The notes under the pieces: model-generated | The model's input: the letters and a program-made list of their open reading frames with translations, nothing else | Databases searched by the model: none | Told to the model about the DNA's origin: nothing | Part shown: piece after piece, positions 46,276 through 54,876 of the stretch | Layout: the number at the start of each line of letters is the position of its first letter | How positions within the stretch are numbered: the stretch's first letter is position 1 | Translations under genes and position numbers: made by a program | Assembly (NCBI GenBank): GCA_018398815.1 | Contig: CM031595.1 | Location: 134,819,979-134,883,978 of the forward strand | Origin: Conus ventricosus | Lineage: Eukaryota > Mollusca > Gastropoda > Neogastropoda > Conidae | DNA length: 64,000 nucleotides | Reading direction: 5' to 3'

Positions 46276-47184
46276 CATTGCTTTCAAATGCAGTCAGCTT
46301 CATATTACACTTTTTGGGTGATCTTGTCCTCTAATAATGGTCACAATAGGGATGTGCGTGGGTAATGCATTTGACCCTGTCTTCCTATTTGAGCCATATG
46401 ATTTATTTGATTCTGAATGGAAAAGGAAAAAAAATTCTAAAATAATAGATGGGTTTCTGGAGGGAACCAATTTCTTCAAATTTGCAGCTGATTTTGTGAC
46501 ACTTTTATACTTGTTTTTAACTTTTAATGACTAATGACTATATTTGGTGTCTGTAGTTTCTTGTTTGAAGGCACTGTGATGGTTGTCTTTTCTCTCTCTT
46601 TCAGCTCTGAAACTTCAAAGTTCTGTGTAGTTTTAGATTTCAGGGGAACATGTTTATCTTCTGCTATTTGGACTGAACTGCTCAGTCAAACTGTGAAATA
46701 CCCAGATCATATCCAGTGTCCATGAGACAGAACAGCACTGCATATTTACAAAGTACAGATTTCATATTATACTATGTTGTATAAAAATTATATGAAATAT
46801 AACAACACACACACACACACACACACACACACCACAGATAAAGCAGCGCATATATTTGTGTCATTGTACAGGTATTAACACTAAAACTGTACACAGTGCT
46901 TTACATGTGTAGACTTCTACACGGAACCTATGTACGAAGTCAGCAAAGTATGTTTATCACTGTCACATGCCTGTCACTGAAGATTTGTTCCATCGTCAAG
47001 GTTTTTTAAAAACTTGGTTTTTTATTTCTTTTCAGCGCCAATGTATGTCTGTATGTGTGTGTATGCAAGCATGTATTCTTCATTAGTGCTGTTATCTTTT
47101 AGATAGCAGGAGAGTGCAATAGATATGATTGCAAAACAACTTGTCTTTCCAGAAGCCAAGTTCAAGGCTTTGGAGAAAAGATGA
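36408..47184 (+). CDS. BLOC1S2: BLOC1S2, BLOC-1/BORC complex subunit 2 (5 exons)
   Basis: Exons: 36408-36450 (MMAEKAELPTAETT), 43642-43748, 44132-44251, 45525-45628 and 47153-47184 (stop TGA at 47182-47184). The protein matches BLOC1S2: VVDLCHETFQKTAEYLRGEL, EDYKLLEKMNKVTICKYSEM, ALQDLNEKY, SLQPYLDQIDVVEES, EQAAYNLDHYSKRL and the ending EAKFKALEKR. It is a small coiled-coil subunit shared by BLOC-1 (lysosome-related organelle biogenesis) and BORC (lysosome positioning), acting on the cytosolic face of endosomes. Exon 2 (107 bp) and exon 4 (104 bp) are each one base short of what the flanking phases need. The breaks fall at a CCCC run before the VVDLC segment and at AGCCTTGAA before EQAAY. Otherwise the gene is intact, so sequence error is the simplest reading. 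Intron 1 (7.2 kb) is full of retroelements. A likely poly-A signal ATTAAA is at about 47419. Confidence 0.9.
36689..36988 (+). mobile_element. Penelope-like element 1 copy, left part (interrupted)
   Basis: This is nearly identical to 41500-41768: the C-terminal endonuclease region (ELSKYIWKLKDAKTSYN, RCNLCLTEKWLILC) through AACCCGCAC. It stops where the LINE at 37.0-37.9 kb begins and resumes at 37876. Confidence 0.85.
36989..37875 (-). mobile_element. CR1/L2-like LINE nested in Penelope-like element 1 copy
   Basis: The minus strand encodes WNLYFNVEKCKVLHVGKNNP, CEEEKDLGVIFDKDLLF, LYKAMVRPHLEYGNIIWYP, GRRIRGDLIEVFKIF, ANWNSLPTALKFA and FKNLLDEDLKF, an intact C-terminal LINE frame of about 240 residues. 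Its 3' side (left) has two (TAC)n blocks ending at the junction near 36988. Its 5' side is truncated just upstream of WSDKWN. It splits a Penelope-like copy whose halves match 41500-41768 and 41777-41990. Confidence 0.85.
37876..38115 (+). mobile_element. Penelope-like element 1 copy, right part
   Basis: It resumes at ACGTGCAAACAACCGC and continues through the terminal region (hammerhead-like motif, CTCCCCAAGGGGTTGAGCA) to an (AT)n tract, as in 41777-41990. Confidence 0.85.
37945..37998 (+). ncRNA. Hammerhead-like ribozyme (copy in split element)
   Basis: Core CTGATGA (37954-37960) is followed by stem II AGCG-CAACA-CGCT and GAAA, then the palindromic stem III ACAAA/TTTGT and the expected cleavage residue A at 37989. 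Stem I pairing here is weaker than in the 41.8-kb copy (two mismatches, two G-U pairs). No activity is claimed. Confidence 0.55.
38272..38720 (+). mobile_element. Decayed LINE reverse-transcriptase fragment
   Basis: Plus-strand frames read IIWENGEVLQDFKDFSIVPV (about 38415-38475) and, after frameshifts, GKLLAKVIHNRTITLISD and TIVPESSH, the RT region N..VP..WK..IVP..YK..N.RGISLL in decayed form. The mini-retroposon copy 3 interrupts it at 38621. Confidence 0.5.
38621..38678 (+). mobile_element. Mini-retroposon copy 3 (58 bp) with TSD
   Basis: It starts CAGCCCTGATGTGGCCC exactly as the other copies do and ends in TTATCTTATCTTAT. It is flanked by a 12-bp direct repeat, TCCCATTGTGTT, at 38609-38620 and 38679-38690. 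It interrupts a decayed LINE. Confidence 0.9.
39797..39857. repeat. (CA)n microsatellite
   Basis: About 28 CA units in BLOC1S2 intron 1. His/Thr-rich frames across it are artefacts. Confidence 0.95.
40373..40479. repeat. (CA)n-(TC)n-(AT)n compound microsatellite
   Basis: It directly abuts the left end of Penelope-like element 1. An (AT)n tract also lies at the right end, so the element is framed by AT repeats. Confidence 0.95.
40507..40565 (-). ncRNA. Hammerhead-like ribozyme in left inverted arm
   Basis: This is the inverse copy of the 41.84-kb motif: CTGATGA (40556-40550), stem II around a CAGCAGCACA loop, GAAA, palindromic stem III, and stem I strands 40557-40565 and 40507-40515. Confidence 0.6.
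40694..41814 (+). CDS. Penelope-like protein: RT thumb plus GIY-YIG endonuclease (partial)
   Basis: An open frame of about 370 residues reads NYLDITLDLNNHIYKPYKKP and NDTPLYVHTKSNHPPSILK, the RT thumb region, then INKRLSNLSCSERVFNNAA. It continues through a Cys motif (CNCTRKEQCPLNNKC) to the GIY-YIG endonuclease (IVYQATVT, then ETYIGITENHFKTKYANHK, SKYIWKLKD, KRCNLCLTEKWLIL). This order is diagnostic for endonuclease-bearing Penelope-like elements, where the nuclease nicks target DNA. RT catalytic motifs are not in this copy. The frame entering from the left (GSRLRLFARAGW) is translated inverted arm, not real protein. There is no frameshift, so the copy is young. Confidence 0.85.
41835..41891 (+). 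ncRNA. Hammerhead-like ribozyme in right terminus
   Basis: Stem I strand 41835-41843 (AAAACCATC) pairs with 41883-41891 (GATAGTTTT) with one C-A mismatch. Then come the core CTGATGA (41844-41850), stem II AGCG/CGCT with a C-U mismatch next to the core, GAA (41869-41871), and stem III ACAAA/TTTGT (41872-41881), with A at 41882 as the expected cleavage residue. Stem III is a perfect palindrome with no loop, so a dimeric fold is likelier than a monomer. Hammerheads are known in Penelope-like elements; this instance is inferred from pairing only. Confidence 0.65.
41983..42040. repeat. (AT)n microsatellite
   Basis: An AT dinucleotide tract separates the Penelope-like copy from the truncated LINE that begins at about 42048. 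Confidence 0.95.
42048..43130 (-). mobile_element. LINE fragment, linker plus RT motifs, truncated on both sides
   Basis: The minus strand reads NKPWVTPGMKKILHMKRDAF, ELNTFYARFDR, FKKVKVCSAAGPDNITGRLL, AIWKSSTIVPVAKK, NYRPVALTSVPFKCAEKIIL and, in a shifted frame, LLRFNVNPVLISWIFSFL. These are the endonuclease-RT linker and RT motifs up to just before GVPQG and the catalytic box. It is cut off by the (AT)n tract on its 3' side. The wording resembles the L2/Rex1-type group and differs from the other LINEs here. It lies antisense in BLOC1S2 intron 1. Confidence 0.75.
43814..43861. repeat. (GT)n microsatellite, BLOC1S2 intron 2
   Basis: About 23 GT units just downstream of exon 2. Confidence 0.95.
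44326..44701. repeat. (GT)n and (CA)n microsatellites, BLOC1S2 intron 3
   Basis: A (GT)n run (44326-44380) and a (CA)n run (44591-44701) about 210 bp apart are inverse complements and could pair as a long hairpin in the transcript. Confidence 0.95.
45000..45240 (+). repeat. Dispersed repeat, unclassified
   Basis: GGTTGGTTGGTTGATATGC, AATGAACAGATTGTTATGAA and ATTGAATTTTGGTGGAGATC form a pattern I associate with a common invertebrate interspersed repeat. There is no coding capacity or clear ends. Confidence 0.35.
45695..45845. repeat. Imperfect 75-bp tandem duplication
   Basis: Two copies share GTTAAGAACATGATCATT, the AATATGCC/ACATGCCC block, AAGATTTT and CATGTT. They lie in BLOC1S2 intron 4. 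Confidence 0.75.
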
Positions 47185-47429
47185 AAGACCTCTGACTGGC
47201 TGCACACCTGAGAAGTGATTGAAGTTTGCAGACTTCGGGGGACCACAATACGACTGTGATTTATGTTGTGAATTCAGAATTGTTGAGGGATGGTCTGGAA
47301 TATGTTTCAAGGGTTTGTTTTTTTTCCTGGAAAGAGCGCATTGCAAGTCTTGTGTGCAAGCTGTGTGTGAGTGAATGTGAGCTGGACATGCATGCTGTGT
47401 CTGAATGAACTGGTCTGTATTAAACGTTA

Positions 47430-47640
47430 CATGAAAACTATTTCAGCCTTTTGCATTTCAAAACTGTTGTGCATGTATGTGGGAATGCGGTTGATTGGTT
47501 ATGTTTAGTTTTTTTGGCTTAAGCAGGTATTAGATTAGATTAAGTTTTAAAGTGAAGTGACTGCTAAAGGAAGTTGAAACAAACTTAAAAGAAAAATGAC
47601 TATGCAGCCGAACGAAAGAAACCGATTAGAAGACAAACAC
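47430..47640. other. 3' flank of BLOC1S2
   Basis: Sequence following the poly-A signal of BLOC1S2; nothing else is seen. Confidence 0.5.
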
Positions 47641-47700
47641 GACGCATTTCGACCTCTTTGGTCTTCTTCAGGCAAGACAAACAACATTCAAGATGGTGAA
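47641..47700 (-). repeat. Solo hairpin module
   Basis: On the minus strand: GAATGTTGTTTGTCTTGC, then CTGAAGAAGACCAAAGAGG and TCGAAATGCGTCGTG. Same module as at 24.4, 35.8 and 55.7 kb. Confidence 0.6.
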
Positions 47701-50635
47701 AACAAAGCAGGAACAATCACTTGTGTCCTCAAAATGGGTGCAAAATGGATGTAAGCATAGTAATTTTTCTTTTGATTAGATCAAGTGAAAGAGTATGAAG
47801 TCCGAGTTCAGGGTAAAACTGTTACTATTTGATTTTTTTTTTTCCCAGCAAAATGATGTAGTTGTAAGTTACCAGTCTTGGATTAAAAAAAAAAGGATTC
47901 CATATGAAGAAAACTAAGCTAACAGTGATTTTTGTGTGTGTGATCAATTCCACTTGCAAAAGGGAGTAACCATTGATTTTGTACTTCGGAGATGACTTGG
48001 TTTTGACGTGTACAAAACGGCTGGCTAGATAATAGTCATTTGTAGTAGTAATAATCAGCTGGCTAAAAACAGTCATTTGTATTCCAGCTGTATTTTGGTA
48101 TTATATGCAGATATCAGATAATTGAATGTGGTCATATAGTGGTCATATAGATTGTAGCCTTTTATTTATGATCATATGATCTTGAATAACATTACAGACC
48201 AGAAGTGGCCCCTCAGCAGAGTGTGCAACTCTTGTAAAAGCATTTTTTTTTTTTTCAAGAATAGGAATGACCACCCATACTAGACGTGTCCGAGTGATTT
48301 GGACAAGGAAAACCAATAAGCATTTTGTGAAGATGTTCAATTTTTTTTTAAACTTCTTTTTGTGGCAGCACATGAATGTTTTGTATGCACGTGAGAGTAC
48401 ATGATGAGCAACATCTAAAAACTGAAATATTGATAGGTGTTTTGTCATCAGTTAGTGACCCAAATAATCTGGAGTATAACTTGGACAAACTTTGCCATGC
48501 ATTACCCAAATTTTTGTGTGCTAAGAATATCGCCTATAATTTTAACGATTAACCCTTACACATCGCATGTCTTTTGGTAATGCTTTTGTCACTTGCTGTT
48601 ATAGTAGAACTCACTCTGCCCACAATTGCAGGTAAAAACTCACTCTGTCCATTATTGCAGGTAAAAAGTTCAGTCTTGACTGTGTCGATGGATAAGTAAG
48701 TGTATATTTACATTGTGGATGTTTTGTCCTTCCTCTCGTACCCAGACAAAGATTTCTGCCCAGACAGATGTCAAACTTGTCAGTGGTGAATCAACCGTCT
48801 GCTTTTGTCTGCCCCAATCAGGACAGTCGCCTACATTTCTCTCCCTTGCAAGCATTGCATATGTAAATCTATTGTTTTCCAGTCATTGCCCAATTAGGTG
48901 ATAAACTTTCAACATTTTGTCTTTGTATTACGTATTGTATAATAGAGACAGATCTTGTGCCTCCAAATGAATAATGCTGATGCGCGTGACTGCAGAGATA
49001 AGCAGAAAAGACAGAAAACTATTCTTATGCACACACATCTACAACAAGTGAATGTACTTTTTCATGCAGGAAAAATGAAGACATTACGCTTTGTTGATGA
49101 CAACATCTATAAAAGGGTACAACAGGACACACTGAAGTTACTGTGCTAGAGTCTAATGGCTACATGATCACTACTTCACTCCGAGTGGATGTTCAGTCAT
49201 TTATTCTTTTTAATTTTTTTTTTAATGCTTACACTTATTTGCATGTTTTCTGATGATGTACATTTTTGTGTGTGTGTGTTTGTCAATCTGGTTTTCTGTG
49301 CAGTGTGTTTTCCTTCTGACAAAGTTTCCTTTTGTAATTCTTGTTAAAAATTGTTCAGAGTATCATAGTGTCTAGTGGATGGCATGTAGCCGCCTGAACA
49401 TTCCCTGAAATTACTGCTAAATGGTATCTTTGCTGTCAACATCTGACCCCGCAAGCAATTCCAACTTACAAACAGTAGTGAACTTTAATCTTGTTCATTT
49501 GATGTATTGTTTGTACTTACGTTAAAAGCTACCAGTGCTTGATTACAAACTGCATGGTTTTGTTTCAAGTATAATTATTCTGATTTTTTATTTCAAACCC
49601 AGATCATACAAACCAATTCCTGGTCAGCTTAGTTGTCTTGTATTTATTTGTCGATTTTACCAGATTTCAAGTCTTTTGTGCGACTCTTTGTGACCTATTC
49701 ATTTTCAGCCTGATACTTGCCAGTACTTATTATTGTTTGTTTTCTGTATGTGTGTGTGCACACATGCTATGGTACGTTTTAGCATAAAGATCCCTCAAAC
49801 ATGATAAAAGGGAATCAGTGTTCATGATGACGTCTTGAATGTTTTGGGGGGGGATTATAACCTGAGTGAGCAAAAGATGTATGTGCAAATGTGCTCTTAG
49901 CAACTTGTATATTTATATGAAGCTTGGCATGCAAGTTCTTATGTCATTGTGTAGCTCGAGTGTGAAAGTGTGTGTGCATGTAGGTCGAAATTGTTTTTGC
50001 ATGCACATTATATTTCAACTGTGACAATTTGTTAAATTTGCAGTTGTAAATTGGTTCCAACAATTATTAATGCAGTTAATAATCAACGCAAACAGTTAAA
50101 TTATAAAGACAGATAGGAACAAATGAATCTTCTTTTCTTTTTTTTTATTGTAGTGAAATAAGTATGAAAACATTTTTAGATCCAGCTCTGTGAATAGAGA
50201 GCGAGCCTGTGAAGAGGGAGAGACCATAAACACACTAGGCAGAAAAAGAGAGAGAAGAGAGGAACATCCCTTTAGAAAAAGAGAATGAAACCAGAGAGAT
50301 ACATCTCTTCACAAATTCTGCTGGAATTGTGTCCAATTCTAATCGCCAACATAGAGGGTGGTGCCCGTGTCTGCGCAGACAGTATGCTATCTGTGAGTGG
50401 GCACAGGTGGTATGGCATTGAATTAGGAACTTTTTTAAAGTGTGGATGGATCTTTGCCTTCAGTGAATAGTGCGCTAAATTTTCATAAAATCAAAAGCTT
50501 TGATTTATGTCAATTCTTTAAATGATGTTTTCACCGATGCCATACAGTGAAGGTCATCAAATTTTTGTTGGTTTCTTGAATAAACTCAAATGAAGAAAAC
50601 GTTTGGATTGCAACCTTGGGTTTTAAACAAAAATT
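47701..50635. other. Intergenic; no gene seen
   Basis: About 3 kb of AT-rich sequence. Small items only: a 33-bp direct repeat (CTCACTCTGCCCACAATTGC and its copy) at about 48605-48665 and T runs. Short frames have no recognisable domains. Confidence 0.5.
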
Positions 50636-50639
50636 TGTT

Positions 50640-50945
50640 TGTCATCTCATGTTTCGTACCATCAGTGGCGTTACTGCCATTTTGCTCATTCTGACTCTTC
50701 GGTACACTGCCAAAATATCCGAGTTACAGATACCTGCATTGGTGAGCAACACTCTTGAGGCACATGCATGAAACTGATAAAGCTTGACTGGTTCCAGCCT
50801 TCCCATCTGAGCCCATAGCATACACAACACTTCTGGGTAGGAACTTGATAGGGCCAAGAACTCTAAAAACAGATTTGATAATGATGTGGTTTGAATCCAC
50901 AAACACCCAGCTGCCCTGTGATGCTAATTTTGTGCCAAGTGACTG
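50640..50945 (-). repeat. Decayed head of the long tRNA-headed SINE
   Basis: The end GTGGTTTGAATCCACAAACA, then CAGCTGCCCTGTGATGCTAA, matches the inverted tRNA-like head at 27715-27775 with many differences; the body is partly recognisable. Confidence 0.5.
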
Positions 50946-51548
50946 GTCCCTGTTCGACTGGAGTGGTTCATAAGAGCAGTTATCCTACTTATTCATGCGA
51001 AGCACAAATGTGTGATGTTCTGCACTGATCAAATGCATACTTTACTTTCTATTATCCCACAATATTCCAAGCCCTCTCAGTGTCCATACATGCACATCTT
51101 AACCCTCCTAACAGGTCCATGCTGTCACAGACTGGGTGCAAAGATGAACAACTGTGGGCAAAAGAGAAAAATACTCACAAAAAAACTCTATTGCTTCATC
51201 CCATTCCCAGACCAATGTTGGGAAGAAGGCTACGGTGAATTTGACAGCAGAAGGTTTTCAGAGACATACCTTCCACACTGACCCATTTACCTACTGCTGT
51301 TAGGTTGGTTTTCATTTTCCTTCTCACTGTCTTCCAAGGAGTCATCAACTACCCCCATCCCCCCCACAAGGCTCTTGCCTAGTTCTGTTTTAATTAGAAT
51401 GGCCTGGTTGGCTGCATAAAGGTAGCAGTTCAGCTCCATTTTTTGCCACAGAGAGGCTTCGTGATTTGTTTGAAATGATTTGTTTGAAACTCATCAGGAA
51501 TGAAGCACTAATTCAAACTCCTTCACTATGTTGTGAATTTTGTCTTCC

Positions 51549-52265
51549 TTAGAGGAAGGAACAGCTGTCATCTGTGAAGGCTTTTGGAGGGACATTTGGT
51601 TTCGACCCCAAAGATCTGCAGTACCTGTACCATTCATGGGCTGCTTTCAAGATGGCCTCCATTGCTAACACACAGACTTGGAAAAACTGCAGTCTGTTGC
51701 TATGCCAACTCCCACATTTCATCCTGTCTGTTGTGAAGAACCTCATTGAGAAGCCAAGAGATACTTCATCGGGATTTCTCTCCAATGGGTTTGCCAGATC
51801 AAACCAGTCTCATGAATCTGCCTTAACTCTTAGGATTGATTCCTTGATCATAGTGGCAGTATTGTTACGTATAGCCAGATATCACCAGGGTATGCTTCCG
51901 GTTTGTGTGACCAACACATCTACATACTCATTTTCTTTTCATTTATTCAGCCTTGTTGCCATGACCGAGACTTTTCCCTCAATGTTCTGGTCCAAACTGG
52001 TTGAAATCACTGGAGTTCTGGTCGTCGGGAATATGCACTCCCTTGGCAAATATCCATATGTCACCATCTTCAAGTTCCTCCAGGCTGATCTAATCATTTT
52101 GTGGAGCCACCGGAGGACATTGGGACATTTTCTCATACAGCAGATAAGGTATTTCATCGGGTCAATGTGAAGATTTTGCTCGAGCTGTTTACCCACTTTT
52201 TTTTTAATGTCCTCCGGAGTTGGTGGCTTGTCATTACAGCTTTTCCTTGGTGTTGCAGGCCGCAT
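51549..52265 (-). pseudogene. Unrecognised protein-coding remnant with three in-frame TGA codons
   Basis: One minus-strand frame runs from 52265 to 51549, about 238 codons, and is broken only by three TGA codons between MATRLNK and FDLANPLERN. Each could derive from CGA by one CpG transition. The frame reads RPATPRKSCNDKPPTPEDIK, LEQNLHIDPMKYLICCMRKC, IRSAWRNLKMVTYGYLPREC, EVSLGFSMRFFTTDRMKC, FQVCVLAMEAILKAAHEWY and ends PPKAFTDDSCSFL-stop. The composition and helical segments look like a real protein. I do not recognise the family. No introns are apparent, so it may be a retrocopy or TE gene. A plus-strand frame of 198 codons overlaps it and is less protein-like. Confidence 0.5.
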
Positions 52266-52534
52266 AAACCCCTGAAGTTAAAATGTTGCTTGGACAGAGT
52301 TGGTGGCTTGTCATTACAGCTTTTTCCTTGGTGCTGCAGCTACATAAACCCCTGAAGTTAAAATGTTGCTTGGACAGAGTTGGTGGCTTGTCATTACAGC
52401 TTTTTCTTTGGTGCTGCAGGCCACATAAACCCCTGAAGTTAAAATGTTGCTTGGACAGAGTTGGTGGCTTGTCATTACAGCTTTTTCTTTGGTGCTGCAG
52501 GCCACATAAACCCTGAAGTTAAAATGTTGCTTGG
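52218..52534. repeat. 80-bp tandem repeat, 4 copies
   Basis: Copies begin at 52218, 52298, 52378 and 52459 with AGTTGGTGGCTTGTCATTAC. The leftmost copy overlaps the 5' end of the unrecognised coding remnant, so the array seems to have grown from its first codons. Confidence 0.95.
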
Positions 52535-52539
52535 CTCCG

Positions 52540-53435
52540 AGGGAAAGAATATGTCTTTCAGAAATGCTGCATAACAATTTTTTTTTGGTCCACAGTGAGT
52601 GTTCCTTATTTTAGCTGCTCAAAGTCTCCTGGTGAACAGAAAGAAGCCTCTGACGAAGCAATCTTGAGTTTTCTTTTTGTTCAATCTCTTCCTTGCTGAT
52701 TCTTTTTTACCACAGCTTCTCTAGCTCTTTCTTTTCAGCTCCTAAGGTTTCATCTGAGATCGCTCTTTCTCTTCCTGATGTTATCCATCTCTTGCTGGCA
52801 CCCAGGTTTTTGAGATATCTTCAGCCTTGGTTGTTTTACTTCATAGATGTCCATTCAGGTTCTGCACACACTGTCTCCAAGTGTGGCTAGTCTGTGCTCC
52901 TGTGTACTCTTTCCTATCAATGCATCCAATTTCAGGACTATTTTTCCATCTAATTTCTCCCATTCTTCTTTTGCATTTCTTGAGTGGCAAGTTGAGTTTC
53001 TGGCATTTGGCATTGAGAACCTGTGCAAATTCCTTGTCTGAAGAAAAAGAGTGGGTGCCTTAGGCACTATGATTTGAATTCTCCATTTTATCTGCTGTCA
53101 TAGTGTGCTGCTGTTTTATCCATTGAAGTCTTTGTACAGCCCTTTTTCATCCTATGGATGTTCATGCTGCGTTCTGTGGTGAATTTTAATTTCAACGGAA
53201 TATAAGGCGCACAGAACAGGGCCATTAATGGGGGTCTGGGATCTTCGTTCTTTTCGCTGTTGTTGGTTTGGCAATGTAAAGTAACGCTGGCTAACATAGT
53301 GCAGGACAATACCTAATCAACACTGAATTGAGTGAATGTCTCCCTCTGGAGTGAATACAGCCACCATGTCTTTCCTCATTAATATGCAAATTGATATTCT
53401 ATATGAATAAACTGCCCAAAGGCAATGATATATAT
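52540..53435. other. No confident gene
   Basis: Minus-strand frames at 52855-53067 and 53088-53309 show Lys/Asn-rich sequence without a recognised domain; this may be decayed transposon sequence. Confidence 0.4.
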
Positions 53436-53439
53436 ATAC

Positions 53440-53695
53440 TAGCGCTTATGCGCTTCGACCCCACCTCGCCCTGGTGAGTTTGTCTGTCGTGTAGTGTTCC
53501 GAAGTCCAGTTTTGTGTTTGTGGACACAAATTGCGTCACAACGCAATGTGTCATGTGATCGCCGACCCGACGTTGCTATTTGTAGGACAGCAAGGATACT
53601 TTGATAACGAATTTGGTGGTGACCGGCCTAAAACTGTGGCCGTGTATAAGCGAACAGACAGACAGACAAACTGAGCTTTATATAATATATATATA
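53440..53695. repeat. Dispersed non-autonomous element, unclassified
   Basis: A GC-richer block starting ACTAGCGCTTATGCGCTTCG and ending GACAGACAGACAAACTGAGC is framed by (AT)n on both sides. There is no coding capacity. The end motif is of a kind common in molluscan repeats. Confidence 0.45.
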
Positions 53696-53872
53696 TATCA
53701 AAACCAGGGACTTTGCATGAGAGCTGGGTATGAAAGGCAACAGAGTTTGAGCCAATTATTCATCTAAGATCATTAGCATGAAGGTAAAAATGGTGCAGAG
53801 GAAGTTCCCATTTAAATCTGATTCTACAAAAGAAGGGCTTTACTCCATACTTCCATAGTATATTCTATCCAG

Positions 53873-54080
53873 CCAAAGACATGCACATTCCATGCATTGT
53901 ACTAGAATCACAGGAGATGCTGAACTTAAACCATCAATCAGATTATCAAAAGATCGCAAGCCCCTAACCAGCCAAAGAGATGCACATACCATGCATTGTA
54001 CATAAGAAGAAAATTTGAATGCCTTCAGAATCACAGAAGCTGAACTTAAATCATTAAAGAGACTATCAAAAGATGGCAAT
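53873..54080. repeat. Imperfect tandem duplication, about 100 bp unit
   Basis: Two units share AGCCAAAGA.ATGCACAT, CATGCATTGTAC, GCTGAACTTAAA and ACTATCAAAAGAT/ATTATCAAAAGAT. Confidence 0.8.
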
Positions 54081-54132
54081 GCCTACACAAGGCAGCTGAT
54101 CATATTTTCATTCTCTCTTAGAGTTTAATCTT

Positions 54133-54169
54133 CCCCCCCCCCCCCTTTCCTTTTTTTTTTTTTCTTTTT

Positions 54170-54200
<31 letters not shown>

Positions 54201-54201
54201 G
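54133..54201. repeat. C-run, T-run and G-run homopolymers
   Basis: A C run (about 54134-54145) is followed by T runs and then 22 G (54180-54201). It lies within about 700 bp downstream of the DPF stop codon. Confidence 0.95.
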
Positions 54202-54876
54202 TGTCAACAAATTCTGCATGACTTCAAAGAAAACACATTTACAGGCCTATTAGTACCTTTGAATGTCCTGGGGTAGCAAGCAAAATTGATAATGGTACCA
54301 ACTTGATCAAAAGCAAACATGAAATCCTAGATATTGACTCTTTCATTTAGACAGGCATACACCAAAATCACCTGATTCTTTCATTTAGACAGGCATGCAC
54401 CAAAATCACAATTTTTCACACAAATTGCGTTTCAAATTCATAACACAAAGTTTACCCAAACAAGTTATTTTGAGGACAGATTTTTTTTTATTACACGACT
54501 GACACTTCAAGAACAACAAGAACACCTGTTCTACACATGAGCACCATTCACACTGACTGACAATATTTGCTGACAACAAAGTCATATTCAGCTCTTAATT
54601 CATTGGTCGAAGATATCTGTTCCTTTTCACAAGTTACAGTTTAAAAAAAAAAAATCAACATATTGCTAACGAATCTAATATGACAAAAATGAGATTGATC
54701 AAGTAATTCAACATCACATCTACTAAACCTAGACACGTCTGAACAAAAACATTCCATATGGAAGACCCACAACTCTGAGAATTTAAGTAAATCCAAAAAT
54801 GGTATCCTGAAGTATGTACTTGTGATATGACAGAAACACATGAAGACATGAATGGAGGAAAATCCTGCTATTTTGA

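Noticed and set aside
47641..47700. The solo hairpin module as a complete hammerhead ribozyme
   Set aside because: The flanks do not form a stem I and there is an extra A between the core-like CTGAAGA and the first stem, so it is reported only as a hammerhead-like module.
51800..51960. The three in-frame TGA codons as selenocysteine or recoded codons
   Set aside because: No selenocysteine-insertion element is visible, the residues are not next to cysteine-like motifs, and CpG decay of CGA is simpler.
51574..52170. Plus-strand open frame of 198 codons
   Set aside because: It overlaps the minus-strand remnant, is rich in Leu, Phe and Ile without pattern, and starts at a non-ATG codon. The minus-strand frame looks more like a protein.
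52218..52534. CRISPR-like array
   Set aside because: The repeats are contiguous with no unique spacers, the genome is eukaryotic and no cas genes exist; it is a minisatellite. The same applies to 23056-23287 and 55507-55728.
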